A DNA stretch of 14,622 bases from Ktedonobacterales bacterium (GCA_025928125.1 JAICKD010000015.1:1-14622), one strand, 5' to 3'. Counted from the stretch's first letter, positions 1-7,803 are shown. Numbers and translations: made by a program. Notes: generated by a model from the letters alone, not told the origin.

Positions 1-527
1 AGGATCAGCGCCCCCTGCGAATCCGTGATGGTTTCTGGCAGCAGGAAGACGTAGGCAACCATCGCGCCAAGCGCCACGCCCGCAAGCGCCTGCGCCAGCG
101 AGCGGCGGCCACTCGTCGCGAGGAAGGCGACGATAGCGAGCGCTACCAGCGGCGCGGCAAGGAAGATCAGCAGCGGCGTGTGGACCCGAAACGAGGTGGA
201 ATCGGAGAATATCCATAGCCCCATCCCCAGCACAACGCCGATGGGAACGGCCCACGTGGATACACCTGCGAAGCGTCGGGACAGGCCATCAGCATCCGGC
301 TGATGTAGCCGATAATACCATGCGCCATAGAGCAGGTTTTCTGGCGATTCCTCATGCGCGGCGGCAATCGCGCCACGGAAGGCGCTTGCGGTCCCAGCGC
401 GCCGCGCAGTCTGATACAGCTGTTCCAGCGCCTCCGGGGTAGCGCTCGCGCCGCGAATTAGCGTCAGGTAGTCGGTTCCGGCAACAGGTAGACCACGCAT
501 TGGGTTGAGCGAGTCCGCGGATGCCAT
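1..527 (-). CDS. Unrecognised multi-spanning membrane protein (N-terminal part, runs off window)
   Basis: The minus strand is open from an ATG at 525-527 to the window edge, about 175 codons with no stop, so the C-terminus is missing. The start is supported by AAGGAAGG five bases upstream. Residues 1 to about 88 look soluble, with LEQLYQTARRAG and an aromatic patch LLYGAWYYRL near residues 66-74. Three hydrophobic helices follow at about residues 91-108, 117-138 and 146-163, so it should sit in the cytoplasmic membrane. I do not recognise the family and assign no function. It lies 148 bases downstream of the PLD-like gene on the same strand. That gap holds a possible promoter, so co-transcription is uncertain. 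Codon use, rich in GCG, CGC and CTG, resembles the neighbours. Confidence 0.8.
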   Translation of the reverse strand, partial: MASADSLNPMRGLPVAGTDYLTLIRGASATPEALEQLYQTARRAGTASAFRGAIAAAHEESPENLLYGAWYYRLHQPDADGLSRRFAGVSTWAVPIGVVLGMGLWIFSDSTSFRVHTPLLIFLAAPLVALAIVAFLATSGRRSLAQALAGVALGAMVAYVFLLPETITDSQGALI

Positions 528-552
528 ATGCGCCTTCCTTCGCTGCGCGCCT

Positions 553-582
553 GTATCACAGCCGTCCGACAGGCTGGAATAC
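553..582 (-). other. Leader hairpin upstream of the partial membrane-protein gene
   Basis: Two nested complementary arms are separated by a symmetric 2x2 internal loop: GTAT (553-556) with ATAC (579-582), and CAGCC (559-563) with GGCTG (572-576), around an 8-base loop. It lies in the gap between the PLD-like gene and the membrane-protein gene, in the latter's presumed leader. It could end transcription of the PLD gene or be a leader structure, but there is no adjacent T-run on the minus strand. Confidence 0.35.
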
Positions 583-619
583 GCAGCGGCATGCTCCCGC
601 AATTGTAACAGGGCGGTAC

Positions 620-664
620 CTATTCTCAGCGCACATGAATCCGTCAATCAGCGTTCATGAATCC
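620..664 (-). promoter_or_regulatory. Possible promoter with paired 9-base direct repeat
   Basis: On the minus strand TTGACG (642-647) is followed after 16 bases by GAATAG (620-625), a fair -35 and a weak -10, upstream of the membrane-protein gene. Two exact copies of GGATTCATG (minus strand, at 656-664 and 634-642) lie 22 bases apart, about two helical turns, and one abuts the -35. This could be an activator or repressor site. An alternative -10 is TACAAT at 602-607. Confidence 0.3.
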
Positions 665-675
665 ACCTGCCCGCG

Positions 676-1806
676 TCACCGCGTGCTTCGCTGGTCAACC
701 CGGCTGCCGTACTTCTGCATCAGGTGGTCGATGTAGCCGCTGTAAGCATCGGCAAGGGCGGGATTCGTCAGCATCAGCAGGTTCTCTGCGTTCTGCTCGG
801 CGCTGTGCGAAAAATTGTACGAGCCAGTGATGACGGTATCGTCCACCACCAGCACCTTGTTGTGCATGAAATCATGTCGGCTCTCCGGGCTATACGGCGT
901 GGAGTTCTTGCCCACCAGCCGCGCCGCCTCGACGATTTCCTGCACCGCGCTGATCTTCCAGTGATTGTGTGGCACATTCTCCCACTGCTGGAGCACGCTG
1001 ATCATCTGCGTGCGGTCATAGATGCCGCTCACGGGCGCCTGCCCGGTGCGCAAGAGATCGCTCAACGCGGCGATCAGCGCGCTGGAGTTGAGCAGCATGC
1101 TGCAAATCCGCACCCGGCGTCTGGCCCGCGCGACCAGTTGGCCTACGTCGTAGTCGATCATCAGGCCTCGTCCCGGCGAAAACAAGACCTGCGCGCTGAC
1201 ATCCTCGCCCTGGTAGCTGGCGCTGGTGTGTTGCGTATCGAACGCGCCGGTGTCTTCGATCACGCCTTTTGCCCAGAGATCGGCGAAATCCCTGGCATAG
1301 CTCGTGGCCAGAAGCTCGTCGGGAATCACCAGAATGTTGTTCTCCTGAAGCGCCCAGGAGTCATCGGTGAAATTGGTCGAGCCGGTCCAGACAGCGGCGC
1401 CGGGAGCGCCCGCATCGCGCACGATGTACTTGTTGTGCATCAGCTTCAGTCCGCCGATACGCCGCCAGGGATAGCCAAGCGACTGCACTAGACCGCCAGT
1501 GCCGGGCAGCGCGGGGTCCATGCCCGCCACCAGATTCGGCGTCTCGGGCTTATCGGCGTCGGAGGCAATGCGGATGGCGACGCCCGCTGCCGCCGCATCG
1601 GCCAGCGCGCTGGCGACGATCTGGCGGAGCGGGTCGCTCAGGCGGAAGTCATAGATGGCGATATCCAGCGAGCGCCGCGCCCCACGGATGAAGCTCGCCA
1701 GCAGCGTGGCTATATCACGGGGCTGCTGTTCTCCTTCCGCGAGGAAGTGTACCGAAAGATTAGAAAGATTAGACTCAGGCTCAGATGATGTATCAGGCTG
1801 CGTCAC
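676..1806 (-). CDS. Phospholipase D-superfamily protein with two HKD motifs
   Basis: The protein has 376 residues with the duplicated PLD fold. The first catalytic motif is H124-N-K126-x4-D131 followed by TGSTNFT, and the second is H315-N-K317-x4-D322 followed by TGSYNFS. Both histidines, lysines and aspartates are intact, so an active phosphodiesterase with a phosphohistidine intermediate is expected. Substrates in this superfamily include phospholipids, cardiolipin and nucleic acids, and the sequence does not decide between them. There is no signal peptide or membrane helix, so it is probably cytoplasmic; the first 15 or so residues are polar and low in complexity. The frame is open upstream to a GTG at 1884, but the GTG at 1804-1806 is chosen because GGAGG (1812-1816) lies five bases before it, while the upstream codon has no SD. 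It is transcribed divergently from the LuxR-family regulator. Confidence 0.88.
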   Translation of the reverse strand: MTQPDTSSEPESNLSNLSVHFLAEGEQQPRDIATLLASFIRGARRSLDIAIYDFRLSDPLRQIVASALADAAAAGVAIRIASDADKPETPNLVAGMDPALPGTGGLVQSLGYPWRRIGGLKLMHNKYIVRDAGAPGAAVWTGSTNFTDDSWALQENNILVIPDELLATSYARDFADLWAKGVIEDTGAFDTQHTSASYQGEDVSAQVLFSPGRGLMIDYDVGQLVARARRRVRICSMLLNSSALIAALSDLLRTGQAPVSGIYDRTQMISVLQQWENVPHNHWKISAVQEIVEAARLVGKNSTPYSPESRHDFMHNKVLVVDDTVITGSYNFSHSAEQNAENLLMLTNPALADAYSGYIDHLMQKYGSRVDQRSTR

Positions 1807-1811
1807 TGCGT

Positions 1812-1816
1812 CCTCC
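1812..1816 (-). promoter_or_regulatory. Ribosome binding site that fixes the PLD gene start
   Basis: A perfect GGAGG on the minus strand sits five bases before a GTG codon. It decides between this start and a GTG 26 codons upstream that has no SD. Confidence 0.75.
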
Positions 1817-1951
1817 GAATGCTGAATGACTCCACGCGGCGCGGAGCGAGAGAGCCGTGTTTGCTGTGTGACCAAGTGTAACACGAACCGGGAGCTTCGG
1901 GACTGATCTCACGAGTAACCGAGGGCAGCGCTACCACCGAGAAGGCGCGCG

Positions 1952-1965
1952 TATCCCGTGGGATA
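1952..1965. promoter_or_regulatory. 14-base palindrome overlapping the regulator promoter
   Basis: TATCCC-GT-GGGATA is a perfect inverted repeat with 6-base arms and a 2-base centre. Its right end overlaps the first two bases of the TATAAT box at 1964-1969. A protein bound here would block RNA polymerase, so this is a good candidate operator, possibly for autoregulation of the downstream LuxR-type gene. No binding protein can be named from the sequence. Confidence 0.45.
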
Positions 1966-1969
1966 TAAT
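1964..1969 (+). promoter_or_regulatory. Probable -10 box of the LuxR-family regulator gene
   Basis: A consensus TATAAT lies 44 bases before the GTG start, giving a 5' leader of roughly 38 bases. No good -35 is seen at 16-18 bases upstream, which fits a promoter that needs an activator or is otherwise regulated. Confidence 0.5.
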
Positions 1970-2013
1970 GTGCCAATGTAGCCTCTCGCCACGCGATTTC
2001 CAGGAGACGAGCC

Positions 2014-5013
2014 GTGACGACGCCTATCACGACACCCGCATTCGGCCAGCGGTCAACGCTCATCGGGCGGCAGCGCGAGATGGCGCAGCTTCAGCAGCGC
2101 TTCGCGGACGCCGTTGCGGGGCGGATGACCGTCGCGCTGGTCAGCGGCGAGCCGGGCATCGGCAAGACGCGGCTGCTCGACGAGATGGCCACGCAGGCGC
2201 ATGCCACTGGCGCGCGGGTACTCCATGGGGCGGCGACGGAAGCCGAGGGGATGCCGCCCTATTTGCCCTTCCTGGAAGCGCTGGGCCAGCATATCCGCGC
2301 CACACCTCCCGACGACTTGCGCGCGCAGACCGGCGCGAACGCATCCATCCTCGCGTCGCTGCTCCCAGAGTTGCATGCGCGCCTTGGCGAGCTTCCCCAG
2401 ACCCGCACGCTGCCGCCTGAGCAGGCGCGCCTCCGTCTCTACGAAGCCATCGGCGCGCTGCTGGCGGCCATCGCAGACGAGCAGCCACTTCTCTTACGCC
2501 TTGACGATCTGCACTGGGCCGACCCGGCTACCCTAGATCTGCTCTGCTATATCGCGGCGCATCATCGCGACAGCCATATGCTGATTGTCGGCGCGTATCG
2601 CGAGGGCGAGGCTGCCCATGAACTGGCATTCGAGCGGTCCCTCGCGACACTGCATCGCCTGCGCGCCTTGAGCCTTCTCCCACTGGCGACGCTCCCTCCT
2701 GCCGACGTCTCGCGGCTGGCGCAGGGCTATTTGGGAGGCTCGCTTGAACCTTCGGCGAGCAAGCTGCTATCGCGCCAGGGAGAAGGCAATCCATTCTTCG
2801 TCGAGGAATTGTTGCGCAACTGGGCTGAGACAGGAGCGCTGGCGCGGACTGAATCGATGGAACCCAATCAAGGACGCTGGAGCATTACCCCCGCTGCCGC
2901 CGAGGCCGAGATACCATCGAGCATCCTGACACTGGTGCGCCAGCGCCTCGTCCGGCTGCCAGCCGATACCGTCGAACTGCTCCACACCGCAGCGATCATC
3001 GGGCGTATCTTCGAGAGCGCGCTCCTGGCAGAGATCACTGGCAGCGAACCGGAGTCGGTTGAGGAGCGGCTCCTGGTGGCTGCCCGCGCCCAACTCATCC
3101 GCTCCATGGGTCCAGGAGCATTCGCCTTCGCCCATGACCAGGTCCGCGAATGCCTCTACAGCGATGTCACCGCGGCACGACGCACACGCCTCCATACGCG
3201 CCTGGGCCGATTGCTCGAAGCGCGCGCCGACTCACCCGACGCCCGGCGCGTAGCTGATCTGGCATTCCACTTCACCCGGAGCGGCGACCGCGAGCGCGGC
3301 GTGACATACGCGCGGCAGGCAGCCGAATCGGCCATGGCGGCCTATGCCTTCGAGGAGGCGATGGCCCACTATCGCAACGCGCTGGAATTGCTCGATGGCT
3401 CGGATGAACGGCGCGCGCTCCTGCTGCTGGCGCTCGGCGACGCCGCAATCGCTGCTGGCGCCGAGCGCGAGGCCGTGGCGGCGTATGCGCTGGCGCGGAC
3501 AGCGCTACAAGCATCGGGCAATAGCGCCGCTGCGGCGCGGGCGTCGCATGGGCTGGGGCGAGCGGCCTGGCGACTGGAAGACCTGCCCACCACGCAGGCG
3601 GCCTTCGAGACGACACTGGCGCTTCTGGGTGAGGACGCGACCAGCGAGCGTGTGCATGCGCTGGTGGACCTCGGCACGCTACTCGGCGTCACCATGCACC
3701 GCTATGCCGAGGGACTGGCCTATGGTCGCGAGGCGCTTGCCCTGGCACAGCAGCTTCGTGACGAACGCCTGATTGCGCCTGCCACCCGAACCGTCGGCAA
3801 TATGCTGGTGCGCGCGAACGACCTGGAGGCGGGCCTTCCACTGCTGGAGGATGCACTCGCTCGATCCGAACACACAAATGATCCAGTTGAGGCCACCGAA
3901 TGCTGCGCCTGCCTGGTGATGGCGTATCTATGGGTTGGCGACATGGAGGCTATGCAGACCGCAAACGAGCAAAGGGCAATGTTTGCCCAGCAGTGCCATG
4001 ACCCGCACCAGATGCGTCACGCCCATACGATGGTTGCTCTAGTCGAAGCCTATGAAGGGCGGGTATCGCACGCGGAGGATATCCTGCGCGAGGCGGAAGA
4101 GACTGTCGAGCGCCTGTCCGATCCAGAACCATTGGCTTTTCTGCAAATGATGCAGGGGCTTGTCGCCTATCACGTAGGCGACTATGCCAGTGCGGAGTCT
4201 CTATTCGCAACGGCATGCCGAATTTTCCGTTCGATTGGCCCTGGCGCGCTCGTCTGGTACCTCGGCTGGGCCGCTCTTGCGCATGCCCTTCAAGGCGATG
4301 TATCTGCCGCACGCGCATGTATTGCCGAAACGGAGGCGCTTGTAGCCACCATCCCACCCGCCAGCATCCCTGTCATGGAGGCGCTTGCCCCTGTCGCACA
4401 GGCGGCGCTGGTGCTCGAAGACTGCGAACTGGCTGGGCGCATATATCCGCAACTGCTCGCGTTTCGCACGCGGCATGGCGATTTTCTCCCGGAGCGGCTG
4501 CTTGGAGAGATCGCCACGCTTTGGCGCGACTGGCCTCTCGCCGATGCGCATCTGGCCGCCGCCGAGAAGATGACGCGCGACGGAGATGGCTCGCCCATGT
4601 GCGCACATACGTCCGAGCTTGCGCGAACGCTCGCCGCCAGAGCAAATCTGGAGCTGGCGTGGCATGGCAGATCGGCGCAACCGCATGCGCGCGAACTCAT
4701 ACAAGAGGCGCTTACCCTGATGGAGCGTGTCGGCATGCAACGCGAGGCAGAGCGTGTCCGCGAACAACTGGGCGCACTGTCAAAGTTAGTGGCTACAAAG
4801 GTGTCGTTCCCTGACCATCTCACGCGCCGCGAGGTTGAGGTGCTGCGGCTGATCGCCGCGGGCGAGGACAACCAACGCATCGCGGCGCTGCTGGTGCTGA
4901 GTGTGCGCACAGTGGAGCGCCATATCTCGAATATCTACAGCAAAATTGGCGCGCAAGGCCCGGCGAGCCGGGCGATGGCGACTGCGTACGCCTTGCGCCA
5001 AGATCTGGCCTAG
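2014..5013 (+). CDS. Large ATP-binding LuxR-family transcriptional regulator (LAL/MalT-like)
   Basis: This 999-residue regulator has the three-part architecture of LAL proteins. An N-terminal AAA/NACHT-like ATPase domain has Walker A GEPGIGKT at residues 45-52 and Walker B LLLRLDDLHWAD near 159-170. A long alpha-helical, TPR-like middle runs from about 360 to 920 and is rich in Ala-Leu helix pairs. A LuxR/GerE helix-turn-helix lies at 936-999 (LTRREVEVLRLIAAGE, then SVRTVERHISNIYSKIG). In this family ATP and a ligand or partner bound by the middle region switch the protein to an active DNA-binding form. The GTG start has AGGAGA six bases upstream. The usual catalytic motifs are intact. The ligand and regulon are unknown; the methyltransferase about 250 bases downstream is a plausible target. 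The length is typical for this family. Confidence 0.93.
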   Translation: MTTPITTPAFGQRSTLIGRQREMAQLQQRFADAVAGRMTVALVSGEPGIGKTRLLDEMATQAHATGARVLHGAATEAEGMPPYLPFLEALGQHIRATPPDDLRAQTGANASILASLLPELHARLGELPQTRTLPPEQARLRLYEAIGALLAAIADEQPLLLRLDDLHWADPATLDLLCYIAAHHRDSHMLIVGAYREGEAAHELAFERSLATLHRLRALSLLPLATLPPADVSRLAQGYLGGSLEPSASKLLSRQGEGNPFFVEELLRNWAETGALARTESMEPNQGRWSITPAAAEAEIPSSILTLVRQRLVRLPADTVELLHTAAIIGRIFESALLAEITGSEPESVEERLLVAARAQLIRSMGPGAFAFAHDQVRECLYSDVTAARRTRLHTRLGRLLEARADSPDARRVADLAFHFTRSGDRERGVTYARQAAESAMAAYAFEEAMAHYRNALELLDGSDERRALLLLALGDAAIAAGAEREAVAAYALARTALQASGNSAAAARASHGLGRAAWRLEDLPTTQAAFETTLALLGEDATSERVHALVDLGTLLGVTMHRYAEGLAYGREALALAQQLRDERLIAPATRTVGNMLVRANDLEAGLPLLEDALARSEHTNDPVEATECCACLVMAYLWVGDMEAMQTANEQRAMFAQQCHDPHQMRHAHTMVALVEAYEGRVSHAEDILREAEETVERLSDPEPLAFLQMMQGLVAYHVGDYASAESLFATACRIFRSIGPGALVWYLGWAALAHALQGDVSAARACIAETEALVATIPPASIPVMEALAPVAQAALVLEDCELAGRIYPQLLAFRTRHGDFLPERLLGEIATLWRDWPLADAHLAAAEKMTRDGDGSPMCAHTSELARTLAARANLELAWHGRSAQPHARELIQEALTLMERVGMQREAERVREQLGALSKLVATKVSFPDHLTRREVEVLRLIAAGEDNQRIAALLVLSVRTVERHISNIYSKIGAQGPASRAMATAYALRQDLA

Positions 5014-5127
5014 CGCACCGCCCAGCCAGCTCGCTCCGCATTCATCCTCAGAACGTACGTGTCGTGGCCTGCCAGAAATACGTGCGCGCACCCATGCGAT
5101 TGGCCTCCCTCAAGGCTACACTGATGC

Positions 5128-5155
5128 ATGCGAGCCGAGGCGCCTGGCCTCGCAT
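5128..5155 (+). terminator. Possible hairpin terminator after the regulator
   Basis: ATGCGAG (5128-5134) pairs with CTCGCAT (5149-5155), and the bases between can extend the stem with a bulge (GCC with GGC). It lies 115 bases after the stop of the regulator. No T-run follows, so it would be Rho-dependent or simply an RNA structure in the methyltransferase leader. Confidence 0.35.
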
Positions 5156-5226
5156 CACACGAATGTCCAACCAATGTAGCCGAACACGCGCAGGTGAATA
5201 GCCTCGCGAGAACACCCACAAACAGC

Positions 5227-5259
5227 GAAACAGAGAAGAAACAGAGAAGAAACAGAGGA
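5227..5259 (+). repeat. Three tandem 11-base purine-rich repeats containing the SD
   Basis: GAAACAGAGAA occurs at 5227-5237 and 5238-5248, and a one-base variant ending GAGGA at 5249-5259. The single change in the third unit creates the GAGGAG that acts as the ribosome binding site of the methyltransferase. Apart from one C per unit the array is all purine on this strand. Gain or loss of a unit would change the leader length without shifting the SD-to-start spacing. Confidence 0.8.
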
Positions 5260-5266
5260 GATGAAC

Positions 5267-6415
5267 ATGAGCGCGCAGAGTACCCAACAGCAAACGCCCG
5301 GTGATCTTGTTAATGTCGCGGAGACCCTGACTGAGGAGCAGACTGAGCGGCGTGACGCCTTTGTCGGCAGGATTTTTGGATCAGTCCTTGGCGGACTGGA
5401 GATGTCGTCGATCTATCTGGGGAACCGTCTCGGACTGTATCATGCCCTGTGGGAACACGGCGCCGCAACTTCCAAGGAACTGGCGACGCGCACGCATACC
5501 AGCGAGCGCTACATCCGCGAGTGGCTGGAGCAGCAGGCCGCAGCGGCCATCCTGACGGTGGATGACGCGAGCGCGGGCGCGCTGGATCGCCGTTATGAAC
5601 TGCCCATCGAGCATGCCGAGGTACTCCTTGGTGAGACCAGCCTCAACTACATGGCGCCGCTTGCAGGCATTCTCTATGGCATCACCGCCCAGCTGCCCGC
5701 GGTCGCCGATGCCTTCGAGCATGGAGGTGGCGTTCCCTGGGCCGACTACGGCGACGAGGCGCGCGCGGGGCAGGCAGCGCTCAACCGACCTGTTTTCGAC
5801 CAGCTGCTGGGCCAGGTCTGGCTGCCGTCGATAGCCGATGTGCATGCGCGGTTGCAAGCCGATCCGCCCGCGCGGGTCGCCGACATCGCCTGCGGCTATG
5901 GCTGGTCGAGCGTCGGTATCGCCCGCGCCTATCCCGACGTGCATGTCGATGGATTCGACAGCGATGAGCCGTCCGTTACCGCCGCACGCGCCATCGCCGA
6001 ACGGAATGGACTGGCCGACCGTGTGACGTTCACGACACACGACGCGGCTGACCCCGCCCTGGCTGGGCGCTACGACCTGGTGACCATCTTCGAGGCGCTG
6101 CATGACATGGCCCACCCGGTCGAGGCGCTACGCACCGTCCGACGCCTGGTCGCCGAGGGGGGCGCCGTTATCGTCATGGATGAGCGCGTCGGCGAGTCGT
6201 TCACCGCGCCCACCGATGAGATCGAGCGCCTCATGTACGCCGCAAGCGTATTTCTCTGCCTGCCATCTGGCATGGCCGAGCAGCCTTCGGCGGGGACCGG
6301 CACCGTCATGCGCCCGGATACGGTGCGCCGCTACGCCAGCGAGGCGGGCTTCCGCGAGGTGGAGATTCTGCCCATCGAGCACCCGTTCTTCCGGTTCTAT
6401 CGCCTCTACGCCTGA
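5267..6415 (+). CDS. Class I SAM-dependent methyltransferase, Rv2258c-like
   Basis: The protein has 382 residues. The N-terminal part (about 33-100) looks like the winged-helix dimerisation domain typical of this group, with GLEMSSIYLGNRLGLYHAL and SERYIREWLEQQ. The Rossmann-fold methyltransferase domain follows: motif I VADIACGYGWSSVGIA at 204-219, an acidic SAM-ribose region VDGFDSD at 227-233, and YDLVTIFEALHDMAHP at 269-284. It should transfer a methyl group from S-adenosylmethionine to a small molecule, but the acceptor is not predictable. ATGs occur at 5261 and 5267. The second is chosen because GAGGAG (5255-5260) directly abuts the first and lies six bases before the second. It follows the LuxR-type regulator on the same strand, which may control it. 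Confidence 0.88.
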   Translation: MSAQSTQQQTPGDLVNVAETLTEEQTERRDAFVGRIFGSVLGGLEMSSIYLGNRLGLYHALWEHGAATSKELATRTHTSERYIREWLEQQAAAAILTVDDASAGALDRRYELPIEHAEVLLGETSLNYMAPLAGILYGITAQLPAVADAFEHGGGVPWADYGDEARAGQAALNRPVFDQLLGQVWLPSIADVHARLQADPPARVADIACGYGWSSVGIARAYPDVHVDGFDSDEPSVTAARAIAERNGLADRVTFTTHDAADPALAGRYDLVTIFEALHDMAHPVEALRTVRRLVAEGGAVIVMDERVGESFTAPTDEIERLMYAASVFLCLPSGMAEQPSAGTGTVMRPDTVRRYASEAGFREVEILPIEHPFFRFYRLYA

Positions 6416-6431
6416 TCGTATCGCTACCAGC

Positions 6432-6465
6432 CTGCCCGGAGAGCGCCACCCTGCTTTCCGGGCAG
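6432..6465 (+). terminator. Strong hairpin after the methyltransferase gene
   Basis: CTGCCCGGAGAGC (6432-6444) pairs with GCTTTCCGGGCAG (6453-6465) over 13 positions with one G-U pair and an 8-base loop. It starts 17 bases after the stop codon. There is no T-run, so termination efficiency is uncertain, but it probably separates the methyltransferase transcript from the aminotransferase. Confidence 0.5.
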
Positions 6466-6483
6466 ACATCTGCATCGCGATGA

Positions 6484-6534
6484 GATGAAACTCCGATGAA
6501 ATGTCCGTGGCTATGTGGCTATATAGAGGTGGCT
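6484..6534 (+). promoter_or_regulatory. Direct-repeat cluster and possible promoter before the aminotransferase
   Basis: GATGAAA occurs twice 11 bases apart (6484-6490 and 6495-6501). GTGGCTAT is repeated in tandem (6507-6514 and 6515-6522), with a partial copy GTGGCT at 6529-6534. TATATA (6520-6525) with ATGAAA 18 bases upstream (6496-6501) could be a promoter. The -35 is weak. Confidence 0.3.
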
Positions 6535-6596
6535 TTTCACGCGCGCATCGGAGTAGCGGCCATGTGAGAGATTCGAGCGAGGTTTGGGGGACGACG

Positions 6597-7781
6597 ATGT
6601 CACTGCCATCACAGCGCATCACACGTATCGCGGGAACGCTTCAGTCCGTCTATGCATTCTTCACCCAGTCCACCTGGTCGCGCCGCAGGGAAGACTCCAC
6701 TATCTGCGACTTCACCGTGGGCAATCCGCACGAGATGCCGCTCGAAGCATTCTCCGCCGCGCTCGGGCGCTGGAGTGTCCCGCGGAATGACCAGTGGTAT
6801 GCCTACCAGGACAATTCCCCCGCCGCTCGCACGGTGGTCGCCGCGTCACTGCGGGAGCAGCGCGGAATGCCGTTTGAGGATGAGGATATCTTTCTGACGA
6901 ACGGCGCGTTCGCGGGCCTGGCGTCGGTGCTGACACTGGTGACCGACCCCGGCGATGAGGTGATTTTTCTCAGTCCGCCCTGGTTCTTCTATGAAGCGCT
7001 CATCACGGCGGCCGGTGGCGTTCCGGTGCGTGTCCGCGTGGACCCGGAAACGTTCGATCTCGATCTCAGCGCGCTAGAGGCCGCCATCACCAGCCGCACG
7101 CGCGCGCTCATCGTCAACTCGCCCAACAACCCTACCGGCAGAATCTATCCGTCCGCGACGCTGACCGCGCTGAGCCAGTTGCTCTCCGATGCCAGCGCAC
7201 GCAACGGGCGACCGATCTATCTGCTTTCAGACGAGGCGTATTGCCGCATTCTCTATGACGGCAACACCTACCACAGCCCATCGACGTTCTACCCCAACTC
7301 ATTCGTCATCTACACCTATGGCAAGACGCTGCTCACGCCAGGGCAACGCATGGGCTACATCGCGCTGCCGCCGACCATGCCCGACCGCGAAGACATTCGT
7401 AGCGGCCTGTTCGTCGCGCAGTTGATGACCGGCTATGCGTTCCCCAACGCGCTGCTCCAGCATGCCCTGCCCGATCTAGAAAAGCTTTCGATTGACATTC
7501 CGCATCTCCAGCGCAAGCGCGATACGCTGGTGGCGGCCCTGCGCGAGATGGGCTACACCGTCCACGTGCCTGAGGGTACCTTCTACCTGCTGCCGCGCTC
7601 GCCGCTTGCCGACGATCTCGCCTTCACCGAGCTGCTCGCCCAGCACGATGTCTTCTGTCTGCCGGGTACAGTCGTCGAGATGCCTGGCTATTTCCGCATC
7701 TCGCTCACGGCCAGCGACGAGATGATTACGCGCGCGCTGCCCGGATTCGCCGCCGCACTCCAGGAGGCCAGCGACCGATAA
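6597..7781 (+). CDS. PLP-dependent aminotransferase, class I/II fold
   Basis: The protein has 394 residues, usual for fold-type I aspartate-aminotransferase relatives. The cofactor-binding signatures are all present: the NSPNNPTG loop at residues 174-181, SDEAY with the pyridine-N aspartate at 212, the Schiff-base lysine at 243 in YTYGKTLLTPGQRMGY, and the substrate-carboxylate arginine at 367 in FRISL. It should transfer amino groups between an amino acid and a 2-oxo acid in the cytoplasm; the substrate cannot be told from the sequence. The frame is open from an ATG at 6501, but the ATG at 6597 is chosen because GGGGGA (6586-6591) precedes it by five bases and the protein fold begins soon after. 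It converges on the LOG-family gene with a gap of only 33 bases. Confidence 0.9.
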   Translation: MSLPSQRITRIAGTLQSVYAFFTQSTWSRRREDSTICDFTVGNPHEMPLEAFSAALGRWSVPRNDQWYAYQDNSPAARTVVAASLREQRGMPFEDEDIFLTNGAFAGLASVLTLVTDPGDEVIFLSPPWFFYEALITAAGGVPVRVRVDPETFDLDLSALEAAITSRTRALIVNSPNNPTGRIYPSATLTALSQLLSDASARNGRPIYLLSDEAYCRILYDGNTYHSPSTFYPNSFVIYTYGKTLLTPGQRMGYIALPPTMPDREDIRSGLFVAQLMTGYAFPNALLQHALPDLEKLSIDIPHLQRKRDTLVAALREMGYTVHVPEGTFYLLPRSPLADDLAFTELLAQHDVFCLPGTVVEMPGYFRISLTASDEMITRALPGFAAALQEASDR

Positions 7782-7803
7782 CATCGCCCCCGACAACGTT
7801 GAG

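Noticed and set aside
724..1491. 255-residue open frame on the plus strand opposite the PLD-like gene
   Set aside because: It lies wholly antisense to a gene with intact HKD motifs, has no SD and no recognisable domain; long shadow frames are common in high-GC DNA.
1807..1884. 26-codon upstream extension of the PLD-like protein from a GTG at 1884
   Set aside because: There is no SD before that GTG, whereas a perfect GGAGG lies five bases before the GTG at 1806, and the extension has no conserved character.
4201..4910. Several frames of about 190-206 residues overlapping the regulator's helical region
   Set aside because: They are compositional shadows of the long Ala/Arg-rich LuxR-type gene, with low-complexity Arg/Ser/Ala content and no SD.
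5048..5293. 81-residue minus-strand frame over the methyltransferase leader
   Set aside because: It overlaps the repeat array and the start of a well-supported gene on the other strand and shows no family features.
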